Shown here one piece after another: positions 33,698 through 46,479 of a DNA stretch of 64,000 nt. Source of the stretch: Spongilla lacustris. Lineage: Eukaryota; Porifera; Demospongiae; Spongillida; Spongillidae. Position numbers and translations under genes: made by a program. The DNA lies in assembly GCA_949361645.1 (NCBI GenBank), contig OX442416.1, positions 9,107,129 through 9,171,128 of the forward strand. The letters are read 5' to 3'. The notes beneath the pieces were generated by a model. The model made no database searches and had not been told where the DNA came from. It saw only the letters and a program-made list of their open reading frames with translations. Each line of letters begins with the position of its first letter. Position 1 is the stretch's first letter.

Positions 33698-35215
33698 CTG
33701 TATTGAGGAAGCCATATCACAGCATGTACCAGGAATGTACTTAATGTAACACAGATAGGAACAACATCAACAAGAGGGGTGTGGCCATGGACCATGTAGG
33801 AAGGAAAGTGACCATGATATTATGGGGCATGGTAAGTGGGGGAGGTGCCATAGCAAATTAGGGTGGGGCCAAGCTACATGTAGGAGGGGAGTGGCCAGGA
33901 GAGTTGGACAGGGTAGAAGGGGTAGGTGGGAGGGGCAGGGGAGCTGGACTGGGCACCCGTGAGAGACATACAGTAAAGATAGCAACAACATGGCAGAGCT
34001 GCACCATAATACAATGTAAGTGGTATAAGATATACATGTATCTCATGATAAATGTAACTCAAGCTTGCTCCTTATAAATGAAGGATCAGTTAAAATCACA
34101 CAACTAGACCAGCAGCTATACATGTACATGTACCTGTCAGGGTTTCATCAAAGTGGGAGGGGGCGGGGCATTTGCTTCCCTTTGCTCTTGCTCCCCCCCC
34201 CCCCCCCCCCCCTCGGCAATGTTGGAGTAATCTTTTTTTATGCATTATAAACATACATGTACACAAATGTTGAATCATTTCTATTCCATGTATCAATTCT
34301 ATCAAAGCTTCATTGTGTTAATACAGAACATTAATCAATCTCAGTTACATGTACGGTGACTATGGTCCTTACTCTATGCGCTATAATTTATTTTTATTTT
34401 GGGTAAATGTAAAAATTCTTCCAACCACAATGCATGGGAGACCTTTCTCATTTCTCTAATTGTGCAGCTACATGCATACATATATTCAGATATATTTTAT
34501 CAAACTCCAGCATATTAATAAACGTTTCCACACATCACGTGGGAAGGGCACTCTCCCACCTCTTCCACCTCCTACCCACATTTATAAGACCACCACTTAT
34601 TTCACAATATCAGCCATTATTTGCAAGGTACATGTATAAGTGGCACAACACTTTAGGAACAAATCTTTTGTCGCCCCTTCTAAAAAGTATCAACTCTGCA
34701 CTTTTGCCCCCTTCCTTTGAGTTTTTTCCTCGATGAAACCTTGCATGGGCTACATTATATTACAAGATACATGTAAAACAGGAAACATGGGATTGTGGAA
34801 ATTATACATGTACATGTACAATATTTTACAATTTCAAGCAGGTGTACATTAGCTAAATAATGTACATATACATGTAGGTCTGTGATATTAGTGAATGTCT
34901 AGTTTCCCCTTACTTCATACTCAATTGCTGTCTACAAATCCTACATGTATCTGTTCTAAAGATTTCATATAATCCAAACAATCTACTTATGTTTGAATGA
35001 CATCTAGCAAAATTGACAATATACATGTATATGTACGTACATGTACATGTGTACGTGTACTGTATTGTACATGTATGTGTACTGTATTGTACATTGTAGA
35101 TCTAGCAAAATTGACAATATACGTACACGTACATTGTACATGTGTATGTATTTTCAAGTGTTATTTTCATTATTTTATTTCATTGCGTTAGACGTTTGCT
35201 TTAGTTCGAGTTTAC
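33698..35215. other. Intron/intergenic, no exon recognised
   Basis: Begins with the G-rich stretch paralogous to 30.8 kb. A C-run of about 21 bases lies at 34,192-34,212. The rest is AT-rich. TTCCACCTCCTACCCACATT near 34,562 has no convincing frame. Confidence 0.4.
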
Positions 35216-35625
35216 TACTCCCGTTCTTTGGAGCGATCACATCCTTGCCCGATCGGTTCGTGTAGGCTGGCCACCTCGCGGCACCTGGCAGCTTTGGATG
35301 AAACCCTAGCCCTGATCATGTCTCGTGGTGCGCTCTTATTTGGCGACGGACACCTGGATGGAAGGACAATGTGGACGGGTGACAAGGCGGAAAAGTTGAC
35401 TTCGGGAGTGGTCCGAAAAGGGAGGGATTCCCTCCGCGGATTAGGACCACGTAAGAGGGACATTACTTGGAAGCTGCCTCGGAGGACCATGTGGATCTTT
35501 TGTTTCTCAAACCACGGAAGTCTGACGAGGCTGGACCTTGGAGCGCACACGAGGACTGCATTTGCTGGGTTTAGCGTAGATTGTGTACATGTATATACAC
35601 ACGTAAGCCTTCCGTAATGTGTAGT
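35216..35625 (+). other. GC-richer island of unknown nature
   Basis: About 400 bp stands out from the AT-rich neighbours by higher GC and many CpGs. A 130-codon frame starts at 35,228 (MERSHPCPIGSCRLATSRHL) and an opposing 111-codon frame covers the same bases; neither is recognised. An AATAAA-type signal follows at 35,652. Possibilities are a retroelement end (solo LTR or LINE tail), a promoter/5' exon, or an isolated unknown exon. Confidence 0.3.
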
Positions 35626-36540
35626 AGTAAGTTTGATGTATGTTTAATGTCAATAAATGGAATAATAATAAAATAAAAAATTGCTAAGATCACAAAAGAT
35701 GATTCTAAATATGAAACTTGTTAATCTCAATCTTAATATCTTTAGTAAAAATATATTATTCATCTGTACAATATTTACAGGTACATGTACATGTAATTTA
35801 ATAATTTAAAACAATACAGTATATACATTACAATACATGTACATGTACATCACATGCATGTGGGATTAAATGTTTGCCATTACTGTCCAGTAACCGGCAT
35901 CAGGGATCTCATCATTATGACTCTGGCATTAGATCTGACGAGGATGATACCAAGTTTGCCATACAAGTTGGACAGGATCATGGACATTGGTTTGTACATA
36001 ATTATGGCAACCCTGAAGGCAATAAAAGAGAACGTGGTGCATGCTTCAGCTCCCCATGCTCCATATGTCTCCACGCTGGTTCAGAGCACTTGGCATCGTG
36101 CTTTGGTATTAATATTTATATTCCAAAACACGGCTTTAAAAAAAAAATACAGATCAAGTCCAATTTTTATTTAGAACATCAAGCTCTACAATATTGGATG
36201 ATGGGATGCACACAGTTTTACTTGCCCCCTCTCCCAAATGAATGCTAGATTTTTCCAAGAGGCACATAATTAAATATACTTGTACATGTATTTGAAAAAT
36301 CAAACAAAAGCATTAGACTCATCAGCTTTGTATGATTACATACAACCACATCTGTTTTGCTCATTGTAATCATGATATTTTCCAATAACAGCATTTTTTT
36401 TTGGCAAAACACAATGTAGGTCAGCAGATTTAAAGTAGCCTACACCTCCAAGGCATTTATCTCCTTTAGACCTTGTGACTACATACATGTACGTGTATGC
36501 AATCTTCTGTTTTATTCACTCATGATATACATGTACATGT
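35626..36540. other. AT-rich stretch with an unrecognised open frame
   Basis: Overlapping + strand frames at 35,854-36,248 show protein-like composition (for example DSGIRSDEDDTKFAIQVGQD in one frame and GIRDLIIMTLALDLTRMIPS in another) after a possible acceptor TACTGTCCAG. With two competing frames and no family match I do not call a gene. Confidence 0.3.
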
Positions 36541-37500
36541 ACATGTACATGTATGTGGGAACTTCAAGGTGTATGTGCAAGGGGTTGTGAGAGTTTAAAA
36601 ATTCATATTTGCTTTCAGTGTTACACAGTACATATTTTCAGAGTGGTACTGTACAATTACAGGTCAATCCATGGGAATTTTTACCACCCTGAATACATGT
36701 GTACATTACCCTCTCATATAATGTTCTCTCCTAAGACACTTGCATACACCCTACATGTATGATGTCTCATTTAAATAATATACATGTGCACTTCCTGAAT
36801 AATTAATTTTCTGGGACCTTTTGACATTTCTGGTTTGAACCTTGACTTGTATAGGTTAGGGCTGTTTGCACATGACAAAGACTATTGTGTAGCTGCATAA
36901 GGAGTAAAATTAATTTAATTACATTGAACCAAATGTGACAATGTATTTTTAATGACACCTACATGTACATGTACATGTAGCAAAGTTGACAATGTGGGTA
37001 GTATATATTTTAAATAATTATTTTTTAAGCATATTTATTCATGTATACACCAAATTCCATCAAAATCAGACTATACAACTGCATACATGTACATGTATAC
37101 AGTGTGCATAAGAGTTGGAAAAAACTACATGTACATGTACATGTAGTATTAATGAACAGCATAACCAGCACAGTACATAAAGACAGTTACATGTACTTCT
37201 TACATGTACATGCATCAAGCTGCTCATCAATACATACACACATGTACGTACATCTATGTATGGCAGTGTGTACTACACATTTCATTGATGGTATTGTGTG
37301 TACATGTATATGTACATTGTGTATCCTTAATTCCCTTACATTTGCATCACTCCACAATTATAAAATATCATTACTTACATCAGATTTTGCTGTATTCACA
37401 TCAGCACCTGCTCCCAACAAGCTCTGCACTACATCTTGATGACCTTTACCACTTGCCACATACAATGGAGTTGCATTGTTCTGGTAAGGAATGAAGAAGG
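36541..37500. repeat. ~1 kb segmental duplication with ankyrin exon, copy 1
   Basis: From GTATGTGGGAACTTCAAGG (about 36,551) to GGTAAGGAATGAAGAAGGGA (about 37,500) this matches 55,672-56,635 nearly base for base. Shared landmarks are TTCATATTTGCTTTCAGTGT, CCACCCTGAATACATGTG and the ankyrin exon. Copies differ by small indels, for example CAAGCTGCTCAT present only here. Confidence 0.85.
37379..37480 (-). CDS. Ankyrin-repeat exon
   Basis: A 102 bp exon, phase 0 at both ends, with acceptor CTTACCAG and donor GTAAGT. It encodes NNATPLYVASGKGHQDVVQS, then LLGAGADVNTAKSD. One ankyrin repeat plus one extra codon. It is the duplicate of the exon at 56,509. Differences between the two are partly amino-acid changing (GKGH versus QNGH), compatible with both having been used. 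Confidence 0.85.
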
Positions 37501-39863
37501 GACTTGGGTCAGTCTATGGCAGTTCACCAGCTGGTCAATAACATCATACCATCTTATATTCCCATGCAATCTGGTGTACATGTATGTGTTTACCATGACT
37601 GGGAAGGTACATGTAACTACATCAATTATCACCTTATTAGCTTTATCAGATTTCAAGATTTGATGTCATAATAGTTTTATTTATTTCTTGAACATCATGC
37701 CTGCTAATGATTAGCCACATAATTTAATCCAAGGCATTTTTGAGAAGTGGTAGCATCACTAAATACATACACACACACACATGTACGCAAACCAAAGCGA
37801 CAGTACCACAATCCTCGACTCCCAACAGGTGAGGTCTATTTATATTATTTTATTCATTCATGATATACAATGTATGTAAATGTACATGATATATGATATA
37901 TGATGTACATGTGTATGTATATGTACATGTGTACACATACATGTATATGCGGGAACATCATGTATATTCAGTGAGGTGTTAAAAATTCTTTGTAAATGTA
38001 TATTTACTTTCAGTGTGACCCAGTACATATTTTCAGAGTGGTACAAAAAAGGGCAGGGTGCAGCGCCTTGCCCTTTTTTTCAGCACCTTGCCTTGCCTAT
38101 TTGTGCATGCCTGACTGTGCAATTCCATTAAAAGCTTTGTATGATTACAACCACATATGTTTATGTTTTGATAGGCTATCAAAACACTCACATACATGTA
38201 ACTGTCATAACCACTGAGACCCAAGGGTTGCATTTCTCAATCACAGGCATACAAAGAATACAGAGCTTAACCTTTAATCTTCCGTCGTCCTACACGTAGG
38301 ACGCAAGTTAAAATTAATTTTTAGCAAACTCATATGATCAAAAAATAAACCAAAATCTCATTGCACTGTAGAAATGGTTATTAATTCAGGAAATATTTTT
38401 ACTTTCTTGCAATTCTTCAAAGATTGTCAAATACAATCAATACTGCATTGCTAAAAGATTTGCTTGCGGTAAATTGCAAAGCAACTTAAAGTACCAAAAA
38501 GTAATGTTGGGAAGATCAGAGCAACATTTTAAAAGAAGGGGGTAGTAGGACAGGTCTTCTGCACTAAGCATATAAAAAAGACCCTTGTGAAATTGCTAGC
38601 TCCACAAGCTTATGAACGATAGGTATAAAATTTGTCAGACGCATGTTGCAGGAATAGCCTAGAGAATGGACAAAATCTCGAAAACATACGGTGCGTTTTC
38701 GGTAAAAATGACAAAATAAATTAGAGTAAAAACACTGCCGTAGAATGTATAAAGTAGCCCACACATCATGCTTCAAAAAACATTTTTAAAAAGTAATACT
38801 TGACGTACTTTTTTCTGTGACAATTAAATTCTCTACATAATGCATTTTTAAGAACCGTATCAGTTTATTTGCATCGTGGTGTAATTAAAAAAATAGAATT
38901 AAGGTTAACAATTATTTTGTACATGTACATGTACACTGTATATATAAACCACTATTACATTTGCACCTGCTACCTGCCCCATGTGTAGGTGATGGTCTGT
39001 GCACATGTGATGAGTTGTGTGACATGTATGTGATGGGTGCTATGATGGTGGTGACCATCACTTATATAAACGTACCCTTCACCAATAAATAGCACCTTGC
39101 CTTCACATAAGTCTAGGGAGAACACTGCCTAAAGCATACCCAGAATGCATAAATTTTGTCTATCAAAGATAAATGCAGCCGTGTCCAAATTTAGGAGCTT
39201 ACAACGTTCTGTTTCTAGCAGTCAAGAGATGGATACCACATATTTAGAAATAAGAAATTAAAAAAATACCCCTCCCCCCTGAGATAGATACATGTATAAT
39301 GTACATGTACCACATATTTAAAAATAAGACATGTTTTTGTACAGAGATACATGTACATGTACATGGTATCTGTTGGAACTGTTACATCATTTCCTGAATA
39401 TCAAATAAAACAAACTTACACATGTACATGTAACTTGTGTTAATTTTTTCGTACCCCTCTCAAAATATGGAGGATATTAAAAAACATGGGAAAACATGTA
39501 CATGTACATGTATGTTAATACATTAGTACATGTACTTAGAGTAACCCCCCTGTACAGTACAATTGAAGTTTTACCAAATATGGATGCATACATGTACATG
39601 TATATATACATTGTACACCACACCCATGACACCATACACAGGGTACACTGCCTTAATTTACATCTTTCAGTCATTTAGGCTTTAGCAAGAGTACAATAAA
39701 AAAGATTGCATAATGGAAGAAACATAGAAGTTCAAAGGACTGTCATTTACATGTATAAGAACAAACATGTAATTATATATAGTCTGTGTTGTGAGCAGTA
39801 AAAAATCCTTTGAAATATATTTTCACATTCAGTGTGACCCAGTACATATATATATATATATAT
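37501..39863. other. Intron/intergenic, repeat fragments
   Basis: No exon recognised. Pieces of the ~1 kb duplication recur near 38,013-38,042 (TTTCAGTGTGACCCAGTACA, CAGAGTGGTAC) and 39,828-39,845 (CAGTGTGACCCAGTACATAT), where the sequence runs into a (TA)n tract and the fold-back element. A degenerate ankyrin-like fragment may lie near 38,947-38,985 on the minus strand (VAGANV). Confidence 0.4.
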
Positions 39864-40683
39864 GGGACAGTTTCCACGAAAATGGCCCTTCGTTTATAAG
39901 TATAAAATCATATAAAATTGCTTTGCATTTGAATCGTAATAACTTCCGAATGATTAAGGCTATCAACTTCCTATTTTCAACACTTCATACCACACCGTTT
40001 CTCTACGGTAGAATACATTTTGGGGTCTTGCACTTGCTCCGTGCCAAAATTGCAACGTCAGATACCCCACCGGGTTCAAACTCAACATAACTTTCTGTAG
40101 GAGTTATGAAATCGCTTCAAATTTGGTTTGTAGGTGTAGAGGTCCTATACCTATCGATTTGTTCTGTTCGTTAATTTTTATGCCATCCATTACGGAGATA
40201 CAGTTGAACAAACTACGTGCACGTTTTCCCGCTTGATTCGCGCCAATGTTATAATCCCCGCCTCCCCATACATTGAGCGGAACGTAATTTGCCCAAATCA
40301 TTGGCGCGAATCGAGCGCGAAAATGGGTACGTAGTTTGTTCAACTGTATCTCCGTAATGGATGGCATAAAAATCAACGAACAGAACAAATCGATAGGTAT
40401 AGGACCTCTCCACCTACAAACCGAATTTGAAGCGATTTCATAACTCCTACAGAAAGTTATGTTGGGTTTGAACCCGGTGGGGTATCGGACGTTGCAATTC
40501 TGGCACGGAGCAAGTGCAAGACCCCAAAATGTATTTTACCGTAGAGAAATGGTGTGGTATGAAGTGTTGACAATAGAAAGTTGATAGCCTTAACCGTTCG
40601 GAAGTTATTACGATTCAAATACATAGCAATTTTATATTATTTTATACTTATAAACGAAGGGCCATTTTCGTGGAAACTGTCCC
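39864..40683. mobile_element. 820-bp fold-back element flanked by (TA)n
   Basis: The left end GGGACAGTTTCCACGAAAAT is the reverse complement of the right end ATTTTCGTGGAAACTGTCCC. The arms stay paired to a centre near 40,255, so the whole element is one imperfect palindrome. (TA)n lies on both sides (39,846-39,863 and 40,684-40,701). Interior sequence (TTTGGGGTCTTGCACTTGCT, CCCCACCGGGTTCAAACTC) is related to the outer repeats of the neighbouring 13.5 kb element, but the termini differ. No coding capacity. Confidence 0.85.
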
Positions 40684-40701
40684 ATATATATATATATATA
40701 T

Positions 40702-41316
40702 GGAACGTTCTATGCGATTTTGATGCTTGTGAATTTATATATATAACATCCAATTCAAAGCGCTATATCTTCCACACGGTTTGAGCTCTTGACTTCCTAT
40801 TTTCAGCACTTCATACTACACCATTTCTGTATGCTAAAATATAATTTGGGGTCTTGCACTTACTCCGTGCCAGTATTGCAACGTCCGATACCCCACCAGG
40901 TTCAAACCCACCATAACTTTCGGTAGGAGTAATCAAATCGCCTCGGTTTGTAGGTAGGGAGGTCCTATACCTATTGATTTGTTCTGTTCGTTAATTTTCA
41001 TGCCATCCGTTACGGAGAAACAGCTGTGCAAAGTAAGTACACGTTTCCCGCTCGAATCGCGCCTCTATATGTGCACGGAACAGTTTCCATTCTCCGGAGT
41101 GCATGAATATTCAACTATTCCTATAGGGCGTGATAACCACACCTATAAGGTCACCAAACAAACGGGCGGCTGAATTGTAGTGCTTGTTAGTATAGACTTA
41201 CGGTTGTTTTTCGGTGTAGATAAACGATATGGTGACGTATAACACGAGTGAACGCGAGCTCGTCGAGTTTCACTGAATCAGTCGGCGGATGAGTTAGAAC
41301 TGTACGAATACGACGA
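40702..41316 (+). repeat. Outer inverted repeat A
   Basis: Begins GGAACGTTCTATGCGATTTT and runs through TTTGGGGTCTTGCACTTACT, ATCCGTTACGGAGAAACAG and GCGGCTGAATTGTAGTGCTT to GATGAGTTAGAACTGTACGA. It is the reverse complement of 53,641-54,250 with scattered differences. A short open frame here (64 codons) appears in both copies but is just shared sequence. Confidence 0.85.
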
Positions 41317-44300
41317 TCGATATTCAAGATACATTGGACGAGGATGGAGAGATTGAGAAAGGTAGTGATGGCGGTCGTACCACTGAAGATGGTGGTTGTG
41401 TTAGTGATAGGGAGTGAGCAGCCCCTAAATTACCAAAAGAGCCACCAGCCCCACCCCCACATAGCCAGGGGCTAATGGGGCTAGGCCCTTCACTGCAAGT
41501 TCCCTCAGCAGCCCTGGGGCCAAAGAGGCCATCCCCACACAGCAGAACCACAAGCCCCCTTACTGCAAGTGCACACTATATACCTTTGGAACCATTAAGC
41601 CCCATGCTGCAATTTAAATTATTAATAATAGCCTCACATTCCAAATAGTGGAGCCAACAAGTGGAATTAACAGGCCCAATAATTCTAGGAAGGGAGCCAC
41701 CAGCTAACCTGGTCAATGGAGCTAGCGTCCACAATGCCAGTGGAGACACAGCTCTCTCGCAGATAGATCATCAGACCTCCACACTGCCAGCAGGGATGTA
41801 GCCCCCACAATAATGCCAGGGAGATGCCAGCCCTCAGGCTGCAAATGGAATCAGCATCCCCAACCATTTCAGGGGTGCCATGAACTACATGTACCAACAA
41901 CATGTGATGACCTCACTAACAGATCAACCATTAGCCCTCATTCCGCAAGTGGACTTAACAGGCCCCACACCCAGGGGCTAACTCCCCCCCCCCCCCCCCC
42001 TTTCGTTCAATGCAAGTTGAGTCAGCTGGGACCCCCCACACAGTAGAACAACCAGCCCCCTCACCGCAAGCTCATGATCAATAGCAGCGGAACCTGTAAA
42101 GTCTACACTGCAACTGAACTTAATAGCCTCACACTGCAGTCAGCAGCCCAGGAACCATTCTTACAGAACACCCTCAGCTACCCAGGGCCAATGGGGTAGC
42201 CTCCACAGTGTCAGTCATGACGCCACCCCAAGTTGAGTCAGCAGCCCCCACACAAACAAGGGCCTGCAAGGCCAGCTTCGCACAGTAGAACTACCAGCCC
42301 CTCTCTGCTCATTTCAAATGGAGCCACTAAACCCTCTACCAGTATACACTGCAAGTCCAGACAGCAGCCCACACCAGTGGAGCCCTCTCACAGATGGAGC
42401 CCAGCAAGGAAGTACCAGCTGCCACACAAACAGTGGTTAATCGAGCTCCCAGAATAATGCCAGTGGAGAAACCAGCCCTCGCACTGCAAATGGATTCAGC
42501 AACCCCAAAAATTTCAGGGGAGCCATGAACTACATGTATATGTACTTGCCCCCACTACCCGTCCTTCAATGAAAGAGGGGCCAATCAGCCAATGGGACAG
42601 TACAACCACCAACCCTCCTCATTGGTCAGGGGACATGTACCAGAACAACTTAACAGGCCCACCACACACTGGTGCCAGCCCTCGTCCCTCCCCCCTCTTC
42701 TCACTACCTGTCCTTTACTGCAAGTTGCGTCAGCAGACCAGGGGCCAATGGGGCCAAGAACTACCACTCCCCCTCACTGCAATCACACACTACGTACCTT
42801 TGGAACCAACCAATAACCCAAGTGAAATCAATAATACAAAACCTGACCCCCACACTACCAGCAAGGGAGCACCAGCTGCCACACAACCAGAGGATCAATG
42901 TGGCCCCCACTTAATGCCAGTGGAGAAGGCAGCCCTCACACTGCAAATGGAGTCAGTAACTCCATGCAACAATTTCAGGGGACATGTGCATGTACGCACA
43001 TGTACCAATGGAATCACACATGCCCCACCAATGGAACCAGTGGAACGTTTAGCCCTCACAGCAAGTGAACTTATTACTTAGCAGTCCCCACAACACCCCC
43101 TCCCACTACCTGTCCTTCACTGAACGAGGGGGCTAATGGGACCATCCCCTACCAGCCTTCCTCATAGCAAGCCAATGGAACCATTAACTCCCAAGCTGCA
43201 ATTGAACTTAATAACCTCATACTGCAAGTCCAGTCAAAAGCGCTGCACAACCAGTGGAGCCACCAGCCCTTCCACATATGGTGTTATTAGACCATTCACT
43301 GCCAGCAGGAGGGTCAATGGGGCCCCCATAACAGTGCTCATTGACCCTGGTTCAAGATACATTGGTCAAGGATGATGGCGGTCGTACCACTGACGATGGT
43401 GGTTGTGTTAGTGACAGGGAGTGAGCACCCCCTAAATTACCAAAAGAGCCACTAGCCCCACCCCCACATAGCCAGGGGCTAATGGGGCTAGGCCCTTCAC
43501 TGCAAGTTCCCTCAGCAGCCCTGGGGCCAAAGAGGCCATCCCCACACAGCAGAACCACAAGCCCCCTTACTGCAAGTGCACACTATATACCTTTGGAACC
43601 ATTAAGCCCCATGCTGCAATTTAAATTATTAATAATAGCCTCACATTCCAAATAGTGGAGCCAACAAGTGGAATTAACAGGCCCCATAATTCCAGTAAGG
43701 GAGCCACCAGCTAACCTGGTCAATGGAGCTAGCGTCCACAATGCCAGTGGAGACACCAGCCCTCTCGCAGACAGATCATCAGACCCCCACACTGCCAGCA
43801 GGGATGTAGCCCCCACAATAATGCCAGGGAGATGCCAGCCCTCAGGCTGCAAATGGAATCAGCATCCCCAACCATTTCAGGGGAGCCATGAACTACATGT
43901 ACCAACAACACATGATCACCTCACTAACAGATCAACCATTAGCTCTCACTCCTCAAGTGGACTTAACAGGCCCCACACCCAGGGGCCAACCCCCCCCCCC
44001 CCCCCTCCTTTTGTTCAATGCAAGTTGAGTCAGCTGGGACCCCCCACATAGTAGAACAACCAGCCCCCTCACCGCAAGCTGATGAGCAATAGCAGTGGAA
44101 CCTGTAAAGTCTACACTGCAACTGAATTTAATAGCCGCAGTCAGCAGCCCATGGAACCATTCTTACAGAACACCCGGGGCTAATGGGGTAGCCTCCACAA
44201 AGTCAGTCAAGACGCCACCCCAAGTTGAGTCAGCAGCCCCCACACAAACAAGGGCCTGTAAGGCCAGCTCCGCACAGTAGAACCACCAGCCCCTCTCTGC

Positions 44301-46000
44301 TCACTTCAAACGGAGCCACTAAACCCTCTACCAGTACACACTGCAAGTCCAGACAGCAGCCTACACCAGTGGAGCCCTCTCACAGATGGAGCCCAGCAAG
44401 GAAGTATCAGCTGCCACACAACCAGTGGTCAATCAAGCCCCCAGAATAATGCCAGTGGAGAAACCAGCCCTCACACTGCAAATGGATTCAAATTTCAGGG
44501 GAACCATGAACTACATGTATATGTACTTGCCCCCACTACCTGTCCTTCAATGAGAGAGGGGCCAATCAGCCAATGGGACAGTACAACCACCAACCCTCCT
44601 CATTGGTCAGGGGACATGTACCAAGAACAACTTAACAGGCCCACCACACACTGGTGCCAGCCCTTGCCCCTCTCACCCCCTCACCCCCCCTCTTCTCACT
44701 ACCTGTCCTTTACTGCAAGTTGCGTCAGCAGACCAGGGGCCAATGGGGCCAAGAACTACCACTCCCCTTCACTGCAATCACACACTACGTACCTTTGGAA
44801 CCTGCAACCAATAACCCAAGTGAAATCAATACTGCAAAACCTGACCCCCACATGTACACTGCCAGCAAGGGAGCACCAGCTGCCACACTACCAGAGGATC
44901 AATGTGGCCCCCACGTAATGCCAGTGGAGAAGGCAGCCCTCACACTGTAAATGGAGTCAGTAACCCCATGCAACAATTTCAAGGGACATGTGCATGTACG
45001 CAATGGAATCACACATACCCCCCTTCAAACACTACCAATGGAACCAGTGGAACATTTAGCCTGTCCTGTAGGCAGCTCTACACAAAAATTGGAGCTACCA
45101 GTCTTCTCACAAATAGAGTTATCATACCCCCACACTGCTAGCAGAAATGTGGCCCCCACAATAATGCCAGTGGAGATGCCAGCCATCACACAGCAAATGG
45201 AGTCGGCATCCCCAACAATTTTAGGGGAGCCACTAACTACATGTATCAATAACACATGCCCTCACTACCAGATGAACCATTAACCCTCACTCCACATGTG
45301 GACCTAGCAGGTCCCACGCACTGGAACCAGCCCCCCCCCCCCCCCCCCCCCCCCACTACCTTTCTATTGCTGCATGTAAGTTGAGTCAGCAGTTGAGGGG
45401 CCACTGGGATGAGCCACCAGCCCCCTCACCTCAAGCTCGTGAACAATACCAGTGGAACCTGTAAAGTGTGCCCTACAACTGAACTTAATAGCCTCACATG
45501 TCCATGCAGTCAGCAGCCCATGCACGACTTATGGAACCATTCCAGGGCCAATGGGGTTGCCTCCACAAATCCAGTGAAGACGCCACCCCAAGTTGCATTA
45601 GCAGCCCCCACACAAACAGGGGCCTGTAGGGGCCAGCTCCGCACAGTAGAACCACCAGCCCCTCTCTGCTCACTTCAAATGGAGCCACTAGACACACTGC
45701 AAGTCCAGCCAGCCATCTGCTGCCACATAACCAGGAGTCACCCCACAATAATGCCAGTGGAGACCCCAGCCCCCTGAACTACATGTATCAACAGAGCCAC
45801 ACATTCCCTCCTTCCCTGCTCCTAACACAACACATGGTACCAGTGGAACCATTAGCCCTCACTGCAATTGGACTTAGCACTGGAGCTAGCCTCCCCCCCA
45901 AACTGCATATGGACTTGGCACCCGGACACTTTTAGGGGAGCCATCATGTTTATTACCAGTCCCCATTGGAGCCACTAACAAATAGAAACACAACTACTGA
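41317..46000 (+). repeat. B left arm: two tandem ~2-kb C-rich units
   Basis: Unit L1 starts near 41,330 and L2 near 43,350. Both begin at GATACATTGG, then GGCGGTCGTACCACTGA, and continue through GGGCTAGGCCCTTCACTGCA. Each unit is itself a degenerate array of ~40 bp pieces around TGCAAGTGGACTTA, AGCCCCCACA and CAGTGGAACCACCAGCCCC. C-runs of 15-24 bases lie near 41,986, 43,990 and 45,331. L2 runs on into further pieces up to ~46,000. P/S/T-rich open frames in all three forward frames are a by-product. Confidence 0.8.
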
Positions 46001-46479
46001 AGTTGCCTTTCATTTGCAGTGGGTTCATGTGTATACCTGTTGTCTGTATCTGTTTATCTGAGGTTTAGTGAAGCCTTGTTATTGGCGGGTGAATATCATT
46101 ACCTGCCCTATCAGATTTTGGGTCATGGTAGTTGGTTTATATAGGCAAGCAAGGCATACAAGAAGTTTGAGTTGAACATTTCTTTTCTAAAATGTACATG
46201 TACCCTCTTGATGGAAACTAGTGCTTTATGTACATGTAGTAATAAGCACCATTTTAAATGTCATAAAAAGTAACAAGTGGAATATACAACTGCATGTAAA
46301 TTGCACACGTAGACACAGTCCATAAAGGCAACAATATTATGCATCACACCTTGCTTTCTTCCCAAGTGAAGTTAGCAGACCCCACACTTTCAGCAAAGTC
46401 ACCAGCCTCCTCACTACCTCACTACCAGTGTAACCCACACATTAAGGGTAACCATTTGTAGAGTATGGGCATTATTATG
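46001..46479. other. Turning point between B arms
   Basis: About 450 bp of ordinary AT-richer sequence (TTGTCTGTATCTGTTTATCT, AAATGTACATGTACCCTC) where base composition switches from C-rich to G-rich on the + strand. No gene recognised. Confidence 0.6.

Noticed and set aside
35854..36248. Protein gene on the plus strand
   Set aside because: Two different frames look equally protein-like, with no family match and no confirmed splice partner.
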